A program made the translations under genes and the position numbers. Source: Rubrimonas sp036735545 (GTDB taxonomy: Bacteria; Pseudomonadota; Alphaproteobacteria; Rhodobacterales; Rhodobacteraceae). From it: DNA of 64,000 bases. The notes under the pieces were generated by a model. That model worked only from the letters and a program-made list of their open reading frames with translations. It did no database searches and was not told the DNA's origin. Below are positions 17,255 to 26,202 of this stretch, in pieces. The stretch covers positions 80,237-144,236 of the forward strand of contig DAINOD010000002.1 in assembly GCA_036735545.1 (NCBI GenBank), given 5' to 3'. How positions within the stretch are numbered: the stretch's first letter is position 1; every line of letters starts with the position of its first letter.

Positions 17255-18447
17255 GCCGCGTGGGCCTTCCTGACCGCGGCGCAGGCCGCCTCGATGCGCG
17301 CCACGCCCTCGTCGATTTCGTCGTCCGAGACGATCAGCGGGGGCAGCACGCGGGCCACGTTGTCCCCCGCGCCGACCAGCAGCACGCCCGCGTCGCGCGC
17401 GGCGGCCACCAGTTCGGTGTTGAGCGCGACGCAGCGCAGGCCGATCAGCAGCCCCTCGCCGCGCACCTCGGCCACGACGTCCGGGTAGGCCGCGACCAGC
17501 CCCTCCAGCCGCTGGCGCAGCCGGCCGGCGGCGCGGCTGACGCGGGGCAGGAAGTCGGGCTCGGTCATCGTCGCCAGCACCGCCTCGCCCACCGCCATCG
17601 CCAGCGGGTTGCCGCCATAGGTGGAGCCGTGCGCGCCCGCGGTCATGCCGGCCGCGGCGCGCGCCGTCGCGAGGCACGCGCCGAGGGGAAAGCCGCCGCC
17701 GATGCCCTTGGCCGCAGCCATGATGTCGGGCGTCACGCCGGCCCATTCGTGCGCGAACAGCCTGCCGGTGCGGCCGTAGCCCGTCTGCACCTCGTCGAAG
17801 ATCAGCAGGATGCCGTGCTCGTCGCATAGCGCGCGCAGGCCGCGCAGGCACTGGGGCGGCACGGGGCGCACGCCGCCCTCGCCCTGAACCGGCTCGATGA
17901 TGATCCCGGCGGTGTGGGGCCCGATCGCCGCCTTCAGCGCCTCGTGGTCGCCGAAGGGGACGTGGTCGAAGCCGTCGGGCATCGGGCCGAAACCGTCGGT
18001 GTACTTGCGGTTCCCCGCCGCGGCGATGGTGGCGATGGTGCGGCCGTGGAACGAGCCCTCGAAGGCGATCAGGCGGAACCGCTCGGGGGCGCCGTTGTGG
18101 CTGTGGAACTTGCGCGCCATCTTGATCGCGCACTCCATCGCCTCCGCCCCGGAATTGGCGAAGAACATGGTGTCGGCGAAGGTCAGCTCGACCAGCCGCT
18201 GCGCCAGCCGCTCCTGCCCCGGAATGCGGTAGAGGTTCGAGCTGTGCCAGATCTTGCCGGCCTGCTCGGTCAGCGCCGCCACCAGCCGCGGATGGGCGTG
18301 GCCCAGCGCGTTCACCGCGATCCCGGCCCCGAAGTCGAGGTAACGTCGCCCCGCCGCGTCGATCAGCCAGCAGCCCTCGCCGCGCGCGACCTCGATGGGC
18401 TGGCGGGCGTAGGTGGGCAGAACGGGGTGGATCGCGACGTCGGTCAA
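17251..18447 (-). CDS. argD: Acetylornithine aminotransferase
   Basis: 398 residues from a TTG at 18447 with GGAGG 5 nt upstream; an in-frame ATG 12 codons earlier would add an unusual N-terminus. Class III PLP aminotransferase: FANSGAEAMECAIKMAR, SFHGRTIATIAAAGN, the Asp in LLIFDEVQTGYGRTG and the PLP lysine in DIMAAAKGIGGGFPLGA. Converts acetylornithine and 2-oxoglutarate to the semialdehyde and glutamate. First gene of the argD-argF-pcaB-like-HD operon, divergent from gcrA. Confidence 0.94.
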   Translation of the reverse strand: MTDVAIHPVLPTYARQPIEVARGEGCWLIDAAGRRYLDFGAGIAVNALGHAHPRLVAALTEQAGKIWHSSNLYRIPGQERLAQRLVELTFADTMFFANSGAEAMECAIKMARKFHSHNGAPERFRLIAFEGSFHGRTIATIAAAGNRKYTDGFGPMPDGFDHVPFGDHEALKAAIGPHTAGIIIEPVQGEGGVRPVPPQCLRGLRALCDEHGILLIFDEVQTGYGRTGRLFAHEWAGVTPDIMAAAKGIGGGFPLGACLATARAAAGMTAGAHGSTYGGNPLAMAVGEAVLATMTEPDFLPRVSRAAGRLRQRLEGLVAAYPDVVAEVRGEGLLIGLRCVALNTELVAAARDAGVLLVGAGDNVARVLPPLIVSDDEIDEGVARIEAACAAVRKAHAA

Positions 18448-18553
18448 GGCGGCCTCCCTCGGCAGGCGTAATGGGAAAACCACGCGACGCGGACAGCGCG
18501 GCGGGGCCTGACGGTCGTAAAGGCGGCCCTGCGCGCCGTCAACGGCCGCTCGC

Positions 18554-18581
18554 TTGCGCTTGGGGCGCCTGCGGCTACATA
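18554..18581 (+). promoter_or_regulatory. Candidate sigma-70-type promoter of gcrA
   Basis: TTGCGC at 18554-18559 and TACATA at 18576-18581, 16-nt spacer, in an otherwise GC-rich gap between argD and gcrA. Predicted start about 45 nt ahead of the gcrA ATG. Pattern match only. Confidence 0.35.
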
Positions 18582-18632
18582 AGCAGGTCGATTGATCGCG
18601 GTGCTGCCGCGGGGCCGATGGCGGGAGCGAAC

Positions 18633-19211
18633 ATGTCCTGGACCGACGAGCGCGTCGAGAAGCTGCAGCAGATGTGGGCGGAGGGCCAGTCCGCCGCGCA
18701 GATCGCCAAGACGCTGGGCGGGGTGACGCGCAACGCGGTCATCGGCAAGGTCCACCGGCTGGGGCTGTCCAACCGCGCGCCCTCTCCCCGCGCGCCCGGC
18801 GAGGGCGAACCGGGCGAGGCCGAGGCGCCGGCCGAGGCGCTGGCGGAGCCGGAGGCGCCCGCGTCCGAACCCGAGCCGGCGGTCGAACGGGAGGAGGAGC
18901 GCGTCGCCGAGAGCGCCCCGCGTCCGGTCCAGCGCGACCCGCTGCGCCGCGAGCCCGCCCCGATGACCGAGGACCGGCTGGAGGTGCTCGCCAACCTCGC
19001 CGAGATCGAGAAGACGGCCCGGCGCGTCACCCTCATGGACCTGACCGAGCGGGTCTGCAAATGGCCGATCGGCGACCCCACCGATCCGAACTTCCGTTTC
19101 TGCGGCCTGCCCGCGCAGCCCGGCAAGCCCTATTGCGCCGCCCATGTGGCGGTCGCCTTCCAGCCGATGTCGAGCCGGCGCGACCGCGACCGCCACCGCG
19201 TGCGCGGCTGA
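18633..19211 (+). CDS. gcrA: GcrA cell cycle regulator
   Basis: 192 residues. The N-terminal helix-turn-helix begins SWTDERVEKLQQMW and runs through AAQIAKTLGG and TRNAVIGKVHRLGLS, the GcrA signature. An acidic/proline/alanine-rich linker of ~70 residues follows, then a C-terminal part with CKWPIGDP, FRFCGLPAQPGKPYCAAH, which binds sigma-70 domain 2 in characterised GcrA. GcrA activates promoters carrying CcrM-methylated GANTC sites and is largely restricted to Alphaproteobacteria, which supports the taxonomic placement. Single gene, convergent with the histidine kinase. Confidence 0.95.
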   Translation: MSWTDERVEKLQQMWAEGQSAAQIAKTLGGVTRNAVIGKVHRLGLSNRAPSPRAPGEGEPGEAEAPAEALAEPEAPASEPEPAVEREEERVAESAPRPVQRDPLRREPAPMTEDRLEVLANLAEIEKTARRVTLMDLTERVCKWPIGDPTDPNFRFCGLPAQPGKPYCAAHVAVAFQPMSSRRDRDRHRVRG

Positions 19212-19229
19212 ACGGCGCTCCGGTTCGGC

Positions 19230-20591
19230 TCAGGGTCGCGCCGGATCGCCGGAATAGACCGGCAGCCAGACGGTGAAGCGCGCGCCCTCGCCCAGCGTGC
19301 TGGCGATATGCAGGTCGCCGCGGTGGCGGTTCACGATGTGCTTGACAATGGCCAGTCCCAGCCCCGTGCCGCCGCGCTCGCGCGAGCGGGCGACGTTGAC
19401 GCGGTAGAAGCGCTCGGTCAGCCGGGGCAGGTGCTCGCGGGCGATGCCGGGGCCGGCGTCGACCACGGTCAGGCCCACCATGCCGGCGCGCAACGGGTCG
19501 GGCTCGGCCTCCACGACGCGGATCGGCCCGTCGGCGCCGGCGTACTTGATGGCGTTGTCCAGCAGGTTGACGAAGACCTGCGCGATCTCGTCCCGGCTGC
19601 CCCGCACCACCAGCCCCTCGCGCGGCAGCGCCACCTCGATGCGCGCGCCATCGCCGGCGGCCAGCGGCGCCAGCCCCGAGGCGACCTCCCAGAACAGCGC
19701 CGCCACGTCGACCGGGTCGCGGGGACGGACATGTTCGTTGATCTCGATGCGGTTCAGCGACAGCAGGTCCTCGACAAGCCGCTTCATCCGGTCGGCCTGC
19801 GCCGCCATGATCGTGAGGAAGCGCTTCGTCGCCTCGGGGTCGTTGCGGGCGTGGCCCTGCAGCGTCTCGATGAAGCCGGTGATCGAGGCGAGTGGGGTCT
19901 TCAGCTCGTGGCTGGCGTTGGCGACGAAGTCGCGGCGCAGGGCCTCGGCCTTCGCCATGCGCGTGCGGTCTTCCAGCAGCACCAGCACGGCGGGGGCCCG
20001 AGGATCGGGGGCGGCGGCCACCGGCAGCGGGCGGATGGTGGCGTGGATGACGCGCTCCTTGCTGCGCAGCAGCGTCACCTCGATCTCGCTGGCGCGGTCC
20101 TCGTCGAAGGCGGCGGCGATGGCTTCGCTCAGCGCCGGCGCCCGCAGCGCCGCCGCGCCCTGCAGGCCGATCATCGAGCGATCCAGCATGTCGAGCGCGG
20201 CGGCGTTCTGGAACATCACCCGCCCGGTCGCGTCGAGCAGCACGAGCCCGCTCGGCAGCCGCTCCAGCAGGGCGCGTCCCAGCCCGGCCGGCAACCCTTC
20301 CACCTGCGGTCCCATCGGTTGGTAGGCCGGCGCCGGGGTCGCAGCGTCGGGCGCGGGCGGTGCGGACCGTGGCGACGCGGGCTGCGGGGTCTCGACGGCC
20401 GCCGTCTCGGCGACCGGGCCCTGCGCCGCGCCGGCGCGGCGCCGCACCAGGGCGGCCGCGCCAAGGCCTGTCGCGGCGCCGACGACCGCCGCCAGCGCCG
20501 CCGAGACGCCGACCGCGTCTCCGGCGGCCGCGGTTATCGCCGCGGCGAGCAGGGCGATGCCGCCGTCACGCAGTCCGAACGCAGACGTCAT
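19230..20591 (-). CDS. PhoR-like sensor histidine kinase
   Basis: 453 residues. Two hydrophobic stretches in the first ~50 residues act as a membrane anchor, followed by an Ala/Pro-rich linker, a PAS-like region (GLVLLDATGRVMFQN), HisKA with ASHELKTPLASITG and an HATPase_c domain: N box NLLDNAIKYA, G1 DAGPGI, and G2 GGTGLGLAIVKHIV. Membrane kinase, organised as PhoR. No response regulator or pst gene is adjacent in the window, so the assignment to phosphate sensing rests on architecture only. Confidence 0.85.
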   Translation of the reverse strand: MTSAFGLRDGGIALLAAAITAAAGDAVGVSAALAAVVGAATGLGAAALVRRRAGAAQGPVAETAAVETPQPASPRSAPPAPDAATPAPAYQPMGPQVEGLPAGLGRALLERLPSGLVLLDATGRVMFQNAAALDMLDRSMIGLQGAAALRAPALSEAIAAAFDEDRASEIEVTLLRSKERVIHATIRPLPVAAAPDPRAPAVLVLLEDRTRMAKAEALRRDFVANASHELKTPLASITGFIETLQGHARNDPEATKRFLTIMAAQADRMKRLVEDLLSLNRIEINEHVRPRDPVDVAALFWEVASGLAPLAAGDGARIEVALPREGLVVRGSRDEIAQVFVNLLDNAIKYAGADGPIRVVEAEPDPLRAGMVGLTVVDAGPGIAREHLPRLTERFYRVNVARSRERGGTGLGLAIVKHIVNRHRGDLHIASTLGEGARFTVWLPVYSGDPARP

Positions 20592-20711
20592 CGACGAACA
20601 CTCCCCGGGGATCAGAACGTAGCACGGCCCGCGCGCGCCGCAGAAGCGACATGGCTTTCATCGCGCAGTCACATATGTCTGGAGGAATATCCCCGAGGAG
20701 GGTCTCCCGTC

Positions 20712-21149
20712 ATGATCCGCTATGCGCTCGCCTGCCGCGACGGACACGCTTTCGAAGCGTGGTTCCGCGACAGCGCCGCCTATGAGGCCCAGCGCGCCGC
20801 GGGGCTGGTCGCCTGCGCCGTGTGCGGGGGCGGGGAGGTCGAAAAGGCGGTGATGGCGCCGGGCCTCGCGCGCGCCGCCGGGGACCGCGGCGAGGAGCGG
20901 CGGAACCGGGCGCTCTCCGCCCCGGCCGATTCGGGGCCGGCCCTCGCGCTGGCCGAACTGCGCCGGAAGCTGGAGGCCGAGGCCGACTACGTCGGGCCGC
21001 GTTTCGCGGAGGAGGCGCGGCGGCTGCACGGCGAGGGCGAGCCGGCCCGGCCGATCTGGGGCGAGGCGACGCTGGGCGAGGCGCGCGCGTTGCTGGCGGA
21101 CGGCGTGCCGGTCGCCCCGCTGCCCCACCTGCCGCGCCGGGACGACTGA
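20712..21149 (+). CDS. DUF1178 family protein
   Basis: 145 residues. The start IRYALACRDGHAFEAWFRDS and a nearby CAVCGGGEVEKAVMAP are diagnostic of DUF1178, a widespread alphaproteobacterial family with a zinc-ribbon-like N-terminus (Cys at 8 plus CxxC). Function unknown. One base separates it from the FkbM methyltransferase, so an operon is likely. It is divergent from the kinase gene. Confidence 0.88.
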   Translation: MIRYALACRDGHAFEAWFRDSAAYEAQRAAGLVACAVCGGGEVEKAVMAPGLARAAGDRGEERRNRALSAPADSGPALALAELRRKLEAEADYVGPRFAEEARRLHGEGEPARPIWGEATLGEARALLADGVPVAPLPHLPRRDD

Positions 21150-21150
21150 C

Positions 21151-21882
21151 ATGCTCGCGGGATGGCTCGGGGTGGCGCGCTCGCTGCGCGTCTACCGCCT
21201 CGACCGCAGGCACGCCGAGGGGCTGCGGCGGTTCTACGCGGCGTTCGTCCGCGAGGGCGATCTGGTCTTCGACGTCGGCGCCCATGCGGGCGACCGCATC
21301 GCCGCCTGTCGGGCGCTGGGCGCGCGCGTGGTGGCGGTGGAGCCGCAGGCGCGGATGATGCGGGTGCTGCGCCTGCTGCACGGCCGCGACCCGGGCGTGA
21401 CGCTGCTGCGCGCCGCGCTCGGGCCCGCGGAGGGCGTCGCGACCCTGCAGGTGAACACGGCCAATCCGACCGTCTCGACCCTCTCGACCGCCTTTACCCG
21501 CTCGGCGGAAGGGGCGCAGGGCTGGCAGGGTCAGCGCTGGGATGCGGCGGAGGAGGTCCCCCAAACGACCCTCGACGCGCTGATCGCGGCGCACGGAGCC
21601 CCCGCCTTCGTCAAGATCGACGTGGAGGGCTACGAGGCGGAGGTGCTGGCGGGCCTGACCGCTCCGCCGCCGCTGTTGAGCTTCGAGGTGGTGACGGCGG
21701 CGCGGCAGGCCGGGCGCGAGGCGTTGGCCCGGGCGCTCGACCTAGGCTACGGCGCATTCAGGCTCTCGCTGGGCGAGACCCACGACTGGGCCGGCGACTG
21801 GATGGCGGGCGCGGCCATGGACGCGCTGCTCAGGGCGCTGCCCGACGCGGCCAATTCCGGCGACGTCTACTGCCGGGCGTGA
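21151..21882 (+). CDS. FkbM-family SAM-dependent methyltransferase
   Basis: 243 residues. The SAM-binding loop FDVGAHAGDRIAACRALGARVVAVEPQ is clear, then TLDALIAAHGAPAFVKIDVEGYEAEVL, the FkbM signature with Asp and Glu. Members methylate hydroxyls of sugars, polyketides or glycolipids; target here unknown. Second gene after the DUF1178 gene, followed by a hairpin. Confidence 0.88.
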   Translation: MLAGWLGVARSLRVYRLDRRHAEGLRRFYAAFVREGDLVFDVGAHAGDRIAACRALGARVVAVEPQARMMRVLRLLHGRDPGVTLLRAALGPAEGVATLQVNTANPTVSTLSTAFTRSAEGAQGWQGQRWDAAEEVPQTTLDALIAAHGAPAFVKIDVEGYEAEVLAGLTAPPPLLSFEVVTAARQAGREALARALDLGYGAFRLSLGETHDWAGDWMAGAAMDALLRALPDAANSGDVYCRA

Positions 21883-21890
21883 GATGCGAC

Positions 21891-21916
21891 AGGCGCGCCG
21901 CCGCAGCGGCGCGCCT
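21891..21916. terminator. Hairpin between convergent genes
   Basis: Perfect 11-base stem AGGCGCGCCGC/GCGGCGCGCCT with a 4-base loop, lying between the ends of the methyltransferase (+) and amtB (-). Likely a bidirectional terminator; there is no long T-run on either side. Confidence 0.6.
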
Positions 21917-21934
21917 GAAGACGAGTGCGACGGC

Positions 21935-23335
<1,401 letters not shown>

Positions 23336-23369
23336 GGATTTCCTCTCGGTATGAATGGTCCCGGACCGC

Positions 23370-23708
23370 TCAGAGCGCATCTTCGCCCCGCTCGTCGGTG
23401 CGCACGCGCACGGCCTCCTTCAGATCGACGACGAAGATCTTGCCGTCGCCGATCTTGCCGGTGCGCGCGGTGCTGGAGATGGTCTCGACGATCTTGTCGA
23501 CGGCGCCGTCGGGCGCGGCGATCTCAAGCTTGATCTTCGGCACGAAGTTCACGACGTACTCGGCGCCGCGGTAGATCTCGGTGTGGCCGCTCTGGCGTCC
23601 GTAGCCCTTCACCTCCGACACCATCAGCCCTTGCACGCCGATGCCGGTGAGCGCCTCGCGCACCTCTTCGAGCTTGAACGGTTTGATCACGGCGATGATC
23701 AGTTTCAT
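23370..23708 (-). CDS. glnK: PII nitrogen regulatory protein
   Basis: 112 residues, the standard PII length. KLIIAVIKPFKLEEVREAL starts it; the T-loop contains GHTEIYRGAEYVVNF with Tyr51 for uridylylation, and the C-terminal VRTDERGEDAL closes it. Binds ATP/ADP/2-oxoglutarate and, when deuridylylated, blocks AmtB. The glnK-amtB order and the promoter make it GlnK rather than GlnB. Confidence 0.95.
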   Translation of the reverse strand: MKLIIAVIKPFKLEEVREALTGIGVQGLMVSEVKGYGRQSGHTEIYRGAEYVVNFVPKIKLEIAAPDGAVDKIVETISSTARTGKIGDGKIFVVDLKEAVRVRTDERGEDAL

Positions 23709-23758
23709 GAGAATTCCCTCGCCTGCGCGAGCGTCACCCGCCCGCTTGACCGGCTGAA

Positions 23759-23774
23759 AGCAATCGCCGTGCCA
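23759..23774 (-). promoter_or_regulatory. Sigma-54 promoter of glnK-amtB
   Basis: On the minus strand TGGCACGGCGATTGCT matches the sigma-54 -24/-12 consensus TGGCACG-N4-TTGC exactly, including the invariant GG and GC. The -12 element is about 52 nt from the glnK ATG, giving a leader of ~40 nt. Implies activation by NtrC under nitrogen limitation. Confidence 0.88.
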
Positions 23775-24094
23775 ACACGGACCAGCGGGACCAAGCTTCT
23801 GATTTCGTTGCCGCCCGCTGCGCCGATGCCGCAGGAGTGCGCCCGCCTGACGCAGAGTGCGGCCGGGCGACGCCGCAAATCCGGGCAATGCCTGTAAACT
23901 GGGCAATCCGCACGCTCGGTGCGGGTCGCATTGCGCGGCGCCCCTTGACGCCCTTCACCGGCCCGTGACAGCCGCCATGAGAGGAGGACACAGCGCGACG
24001 GGATTCGCGCGCGCCCCGCTGCGCTTCGCAATTCCGCCCTTTTCGGCTAGGAGTAACGGCGAGCGGCCCGGCAGAGGCCGCCGAGAGGCGAGAC
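23775..24094. other. Divergent control region between glnK and the penicillin-binding protein
   Basis: About 320 nt with no convincing gene. It should hold the NtrC sites for the sigma-54 promoter and the promoter for the gene at 24095. The only clear symmetry is CCGCACGCTCGGTGCGG at 23908-23924, an inverted repeat whose arms carry GCAC/GTGC as in NtrC boxes, but with a centre 2 nt shorter than the usual site. I see no other element with confidence. Confidence 0.4.
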
Positions 24095-26113
24095 GTGAGC
24101 AGGACCAGACGAGACCCCGCCGACCCTCTGCGGGCCGACCCGCGACCGCGCGCCGACAAGTCGCGCCGGGCGCGGCCGCGTGGCTCGTGGCTGTCGCGCG
24201 CGGTCTCCGCGCTGCTCTGGTGGGGCCTGCGGATGGGCCTGCGCGCGGGGGCGGTGTTCGCCGTCATCCTCGGCGTTTCGGTCTGGGTGATGCACGAGAG
24301 CCTGCCCGAGGCCGACGCGCTGCTCGACGGGCGGGCGCGGGGCTCGGTGACGCTGCTCGACCGCCATGGCGACGTCTTCGCGTGGCGGGGCGACCAGTTC
24401 GGCGGCGCCGTGCGCGTCGGCGACGTCTCGCCTCATCTGGTCAGCGCGGTGCTCGCGGCCGAGGATCACCGCTACTACCGGCACTTCGGCGTCGACCCGA
24501 TCGGGCTCGCGCGCGCGGCGTGGGTCAACTGGCGCGCGGGCCGCGTGGTGCAGGGCGGCTCCACAATCACGCAGCAGGTGGCCAAGAACGTCTTTCTCTC
24601 CAGCGAACGCACGGTGGAGCGGAAGCTGAAGGAAATTCCCATGGCGCTGGCCATGGAGTGGAAATACTCCAAGGACGAAATCCTGGCGATCTACCTCAAC
24701 CGGGTCTATCTGGGCGCCGGCGCCTACGGCTTCGAAGCCGCCAGCCAACGCTATTTCGGCGTGCCGGCCAAATTCCTCGGGCCGGCGGAGTCGGCGATGC
24801 TTGCGGGCCTGCTGAAGGCGCCGTCGCGCTTCGCGCCGACCGCCGACATCGCCCGCAGCCAGGCCCGCGCCAACCTCGTGCTGGCGGCCATGGAGCGCCA
24901 CGGCTTCGTCACGGCCGAGCAGGCCGCCCGCGCCCGCGCCGCCCCCGCCACGCTGTCGGAGGTCGCCGCCCGCCGGGCCGGCGGGCACTTCGCCGACTGG
25001 GCGATGGAGGCGGGCCCGGCCTATCTGACCCAGGCGACGCGGGAGGACGTGCTGATCCGCACCACCTTCGACCCCGCGGCGCAGCAGGCGGCGGAGAGCG
25101 CGCTGGCGGAGGTGTTCTCGACCCGCGTCCGCGAGGGCTCCGGCGCGCAGGCGGCCATCGTGGTGATGACCCCCGACGGCGCCGTTCGCGCCATCGTCGG
25201 CGGGCGGGACGGAAACGCCGGCGGCTTCAATCGCGCCACTCAGGCGATGCGCCAGACCGGCAGCGCCTTCAAGCCCTTCGTCTACGCCGCCGCCATGGAG
25301 CGCGGCTTGTCGCCCGACGACGCCATCCTCGACGCGCCGCTGACCATGGGCCGGTGGTCGCCCGAGAACTACGGCGGCGGCTTCCGCGGGACGATCACGC
25401 TGCGCGAGGCGCTGGCGCAATCGGTCAACACCTCCGCCGTGCGCCTCTCCGAACAGGTCGGCCGCGGTCGGGTGCGCGCCATGGCGGCCAAACTCGGCGT
25501 CACGACGCCCGTCGCCGAGGGGCCGGCGGTCGCGCTGGGCGTGTCGGAAGCCACGCTGATCGAGATGACCGGCGCCTTCGCGGCCTTCGCGTCAGGCGGC
25601 CTCGACGGTAGGCCCTGGGGCCTGCGCGAGGTGCGCGTGCGCGGCGACGCGGAACCGCTGATGCGCGGCGGCGACGGGCCGCGGCGGCGGCTGCTCGACC
25701 ACCGCGTCGCCGGGCTGACCACGCACATGCTGGCCGAGGTGGTGCGCTCGGGCACGGGACAGCGCGCGGCGCTGCCCGACCGGCCCGTCGCGGGCAAGAC
25801 CGGCACCACGCAGAACTTCCGCGACGCGTGGTTCGTCGGCTTCAGCGCGCAATACGTCGTCGGCGTCTGGATGGGCTACGACGACAACACGCCGCTGACC
25901 GGGGTCACGGGCGGCGGCCTGCCGGCGGCGATCTGGCGCGAGACCATGGCCCGGCTGCACCGCGGCTTGCCCGCCCAGCCCCTGCCCGAAATCGCCCCGG
26001 CGCCGCGCGCCCCCTCCCCCGCACCCGCCGTCGCCGTGGCGGCCACGGAGGACGACAGGGTGCTGGGCGGCATCCTGTCGGAGGTCATGCGCGCCATCGG
26101 CGCCCGGCAATGA
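24095..26113 (+). CDS. Class A penicillin-binding protein (PBP1A family)
   Basis: 672 residues from a GTG with GAGAGGCGAG just upstream. Short basic cytoplasmic N-terminus, one membrane helix (~residues 45-70). The glycosyltransferase 51 domain has AAEDHRYYRHFGVD (~120) and QGGSTITQQVAKN; the transpeptidase domain has SxxK in TGSAFKPF (~390), SVN in AQSVNTSAV, and KTG in AGKTGTTQNF (~567). Polymerises and cross-links peptidoglycan in the periplasm. Length is shorter than E. coli PBP1a (850), as in many Alphaproteobacteria. Confidence 0.93.
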   Translation: MSRTRRDPADPLRADPRPRADKSRRARPRGSWLSRAVSALLWWGLRMGLRAGAVFAVILGVSVWVMHESLPEADALLDGRARGSVTLLDRHGDVFAWRGDQFGGAVRVGDVSPHLVSAVLAAEDHRYYRHFGVDPIGLARAAWVNWRAGRVVQGGSTITQQVAKNVFLSSERTVERKLKEIPMALAMEWKYSKDEILAIYLNRVYLGAGAYGFEAASQRYFGVPAKFLGPAESAMLAGLLKAPSRFAPTADIARSQARANLVLAAMERHGFVTAEQAARARAAPATLSEVAARRAGGHFADWAMEAGPAYLTQATREDVLIRTTFDPAAQQAAESALAEVFSTRVREGSGAQAAIVVMTPDGAVRAIVGGRDGNAGGFNRATQAMRQTGSAFKPFVYAAAMERGLSPDDAILDAPLTMGRWSPENYGGGFRGTITLREALAQSVNTSAVRLSEQVGRGRVRAMAAKLGVTTPVAEGPAVALGVSEATLIEMTGAFAAFASGGLDGRPWGLREVRVRGDAEPLMRGGDGPRRRLLDHRVAGLTTHMLAEVVRSGTGQRAALPDRPVAGKTGTTQNFRDAWFVGFSAQYVVGVWMGYDDNTPLTGVTGGGLPAAIWRETMARLHRGLPAQPLPEIAPAPRAPSPAPAVAVAATEDDRVLGGILSEVMRAIGARQ

Positions 26114-26202
26114 CGCCGCCCCGCGACCATGGGGCGTCGCGAAGGGCCTAGACGCGCCGCCCGGGCCGCACGACGGTCGCGCCGTCGCAACAGGGGTCTG
26201 GC

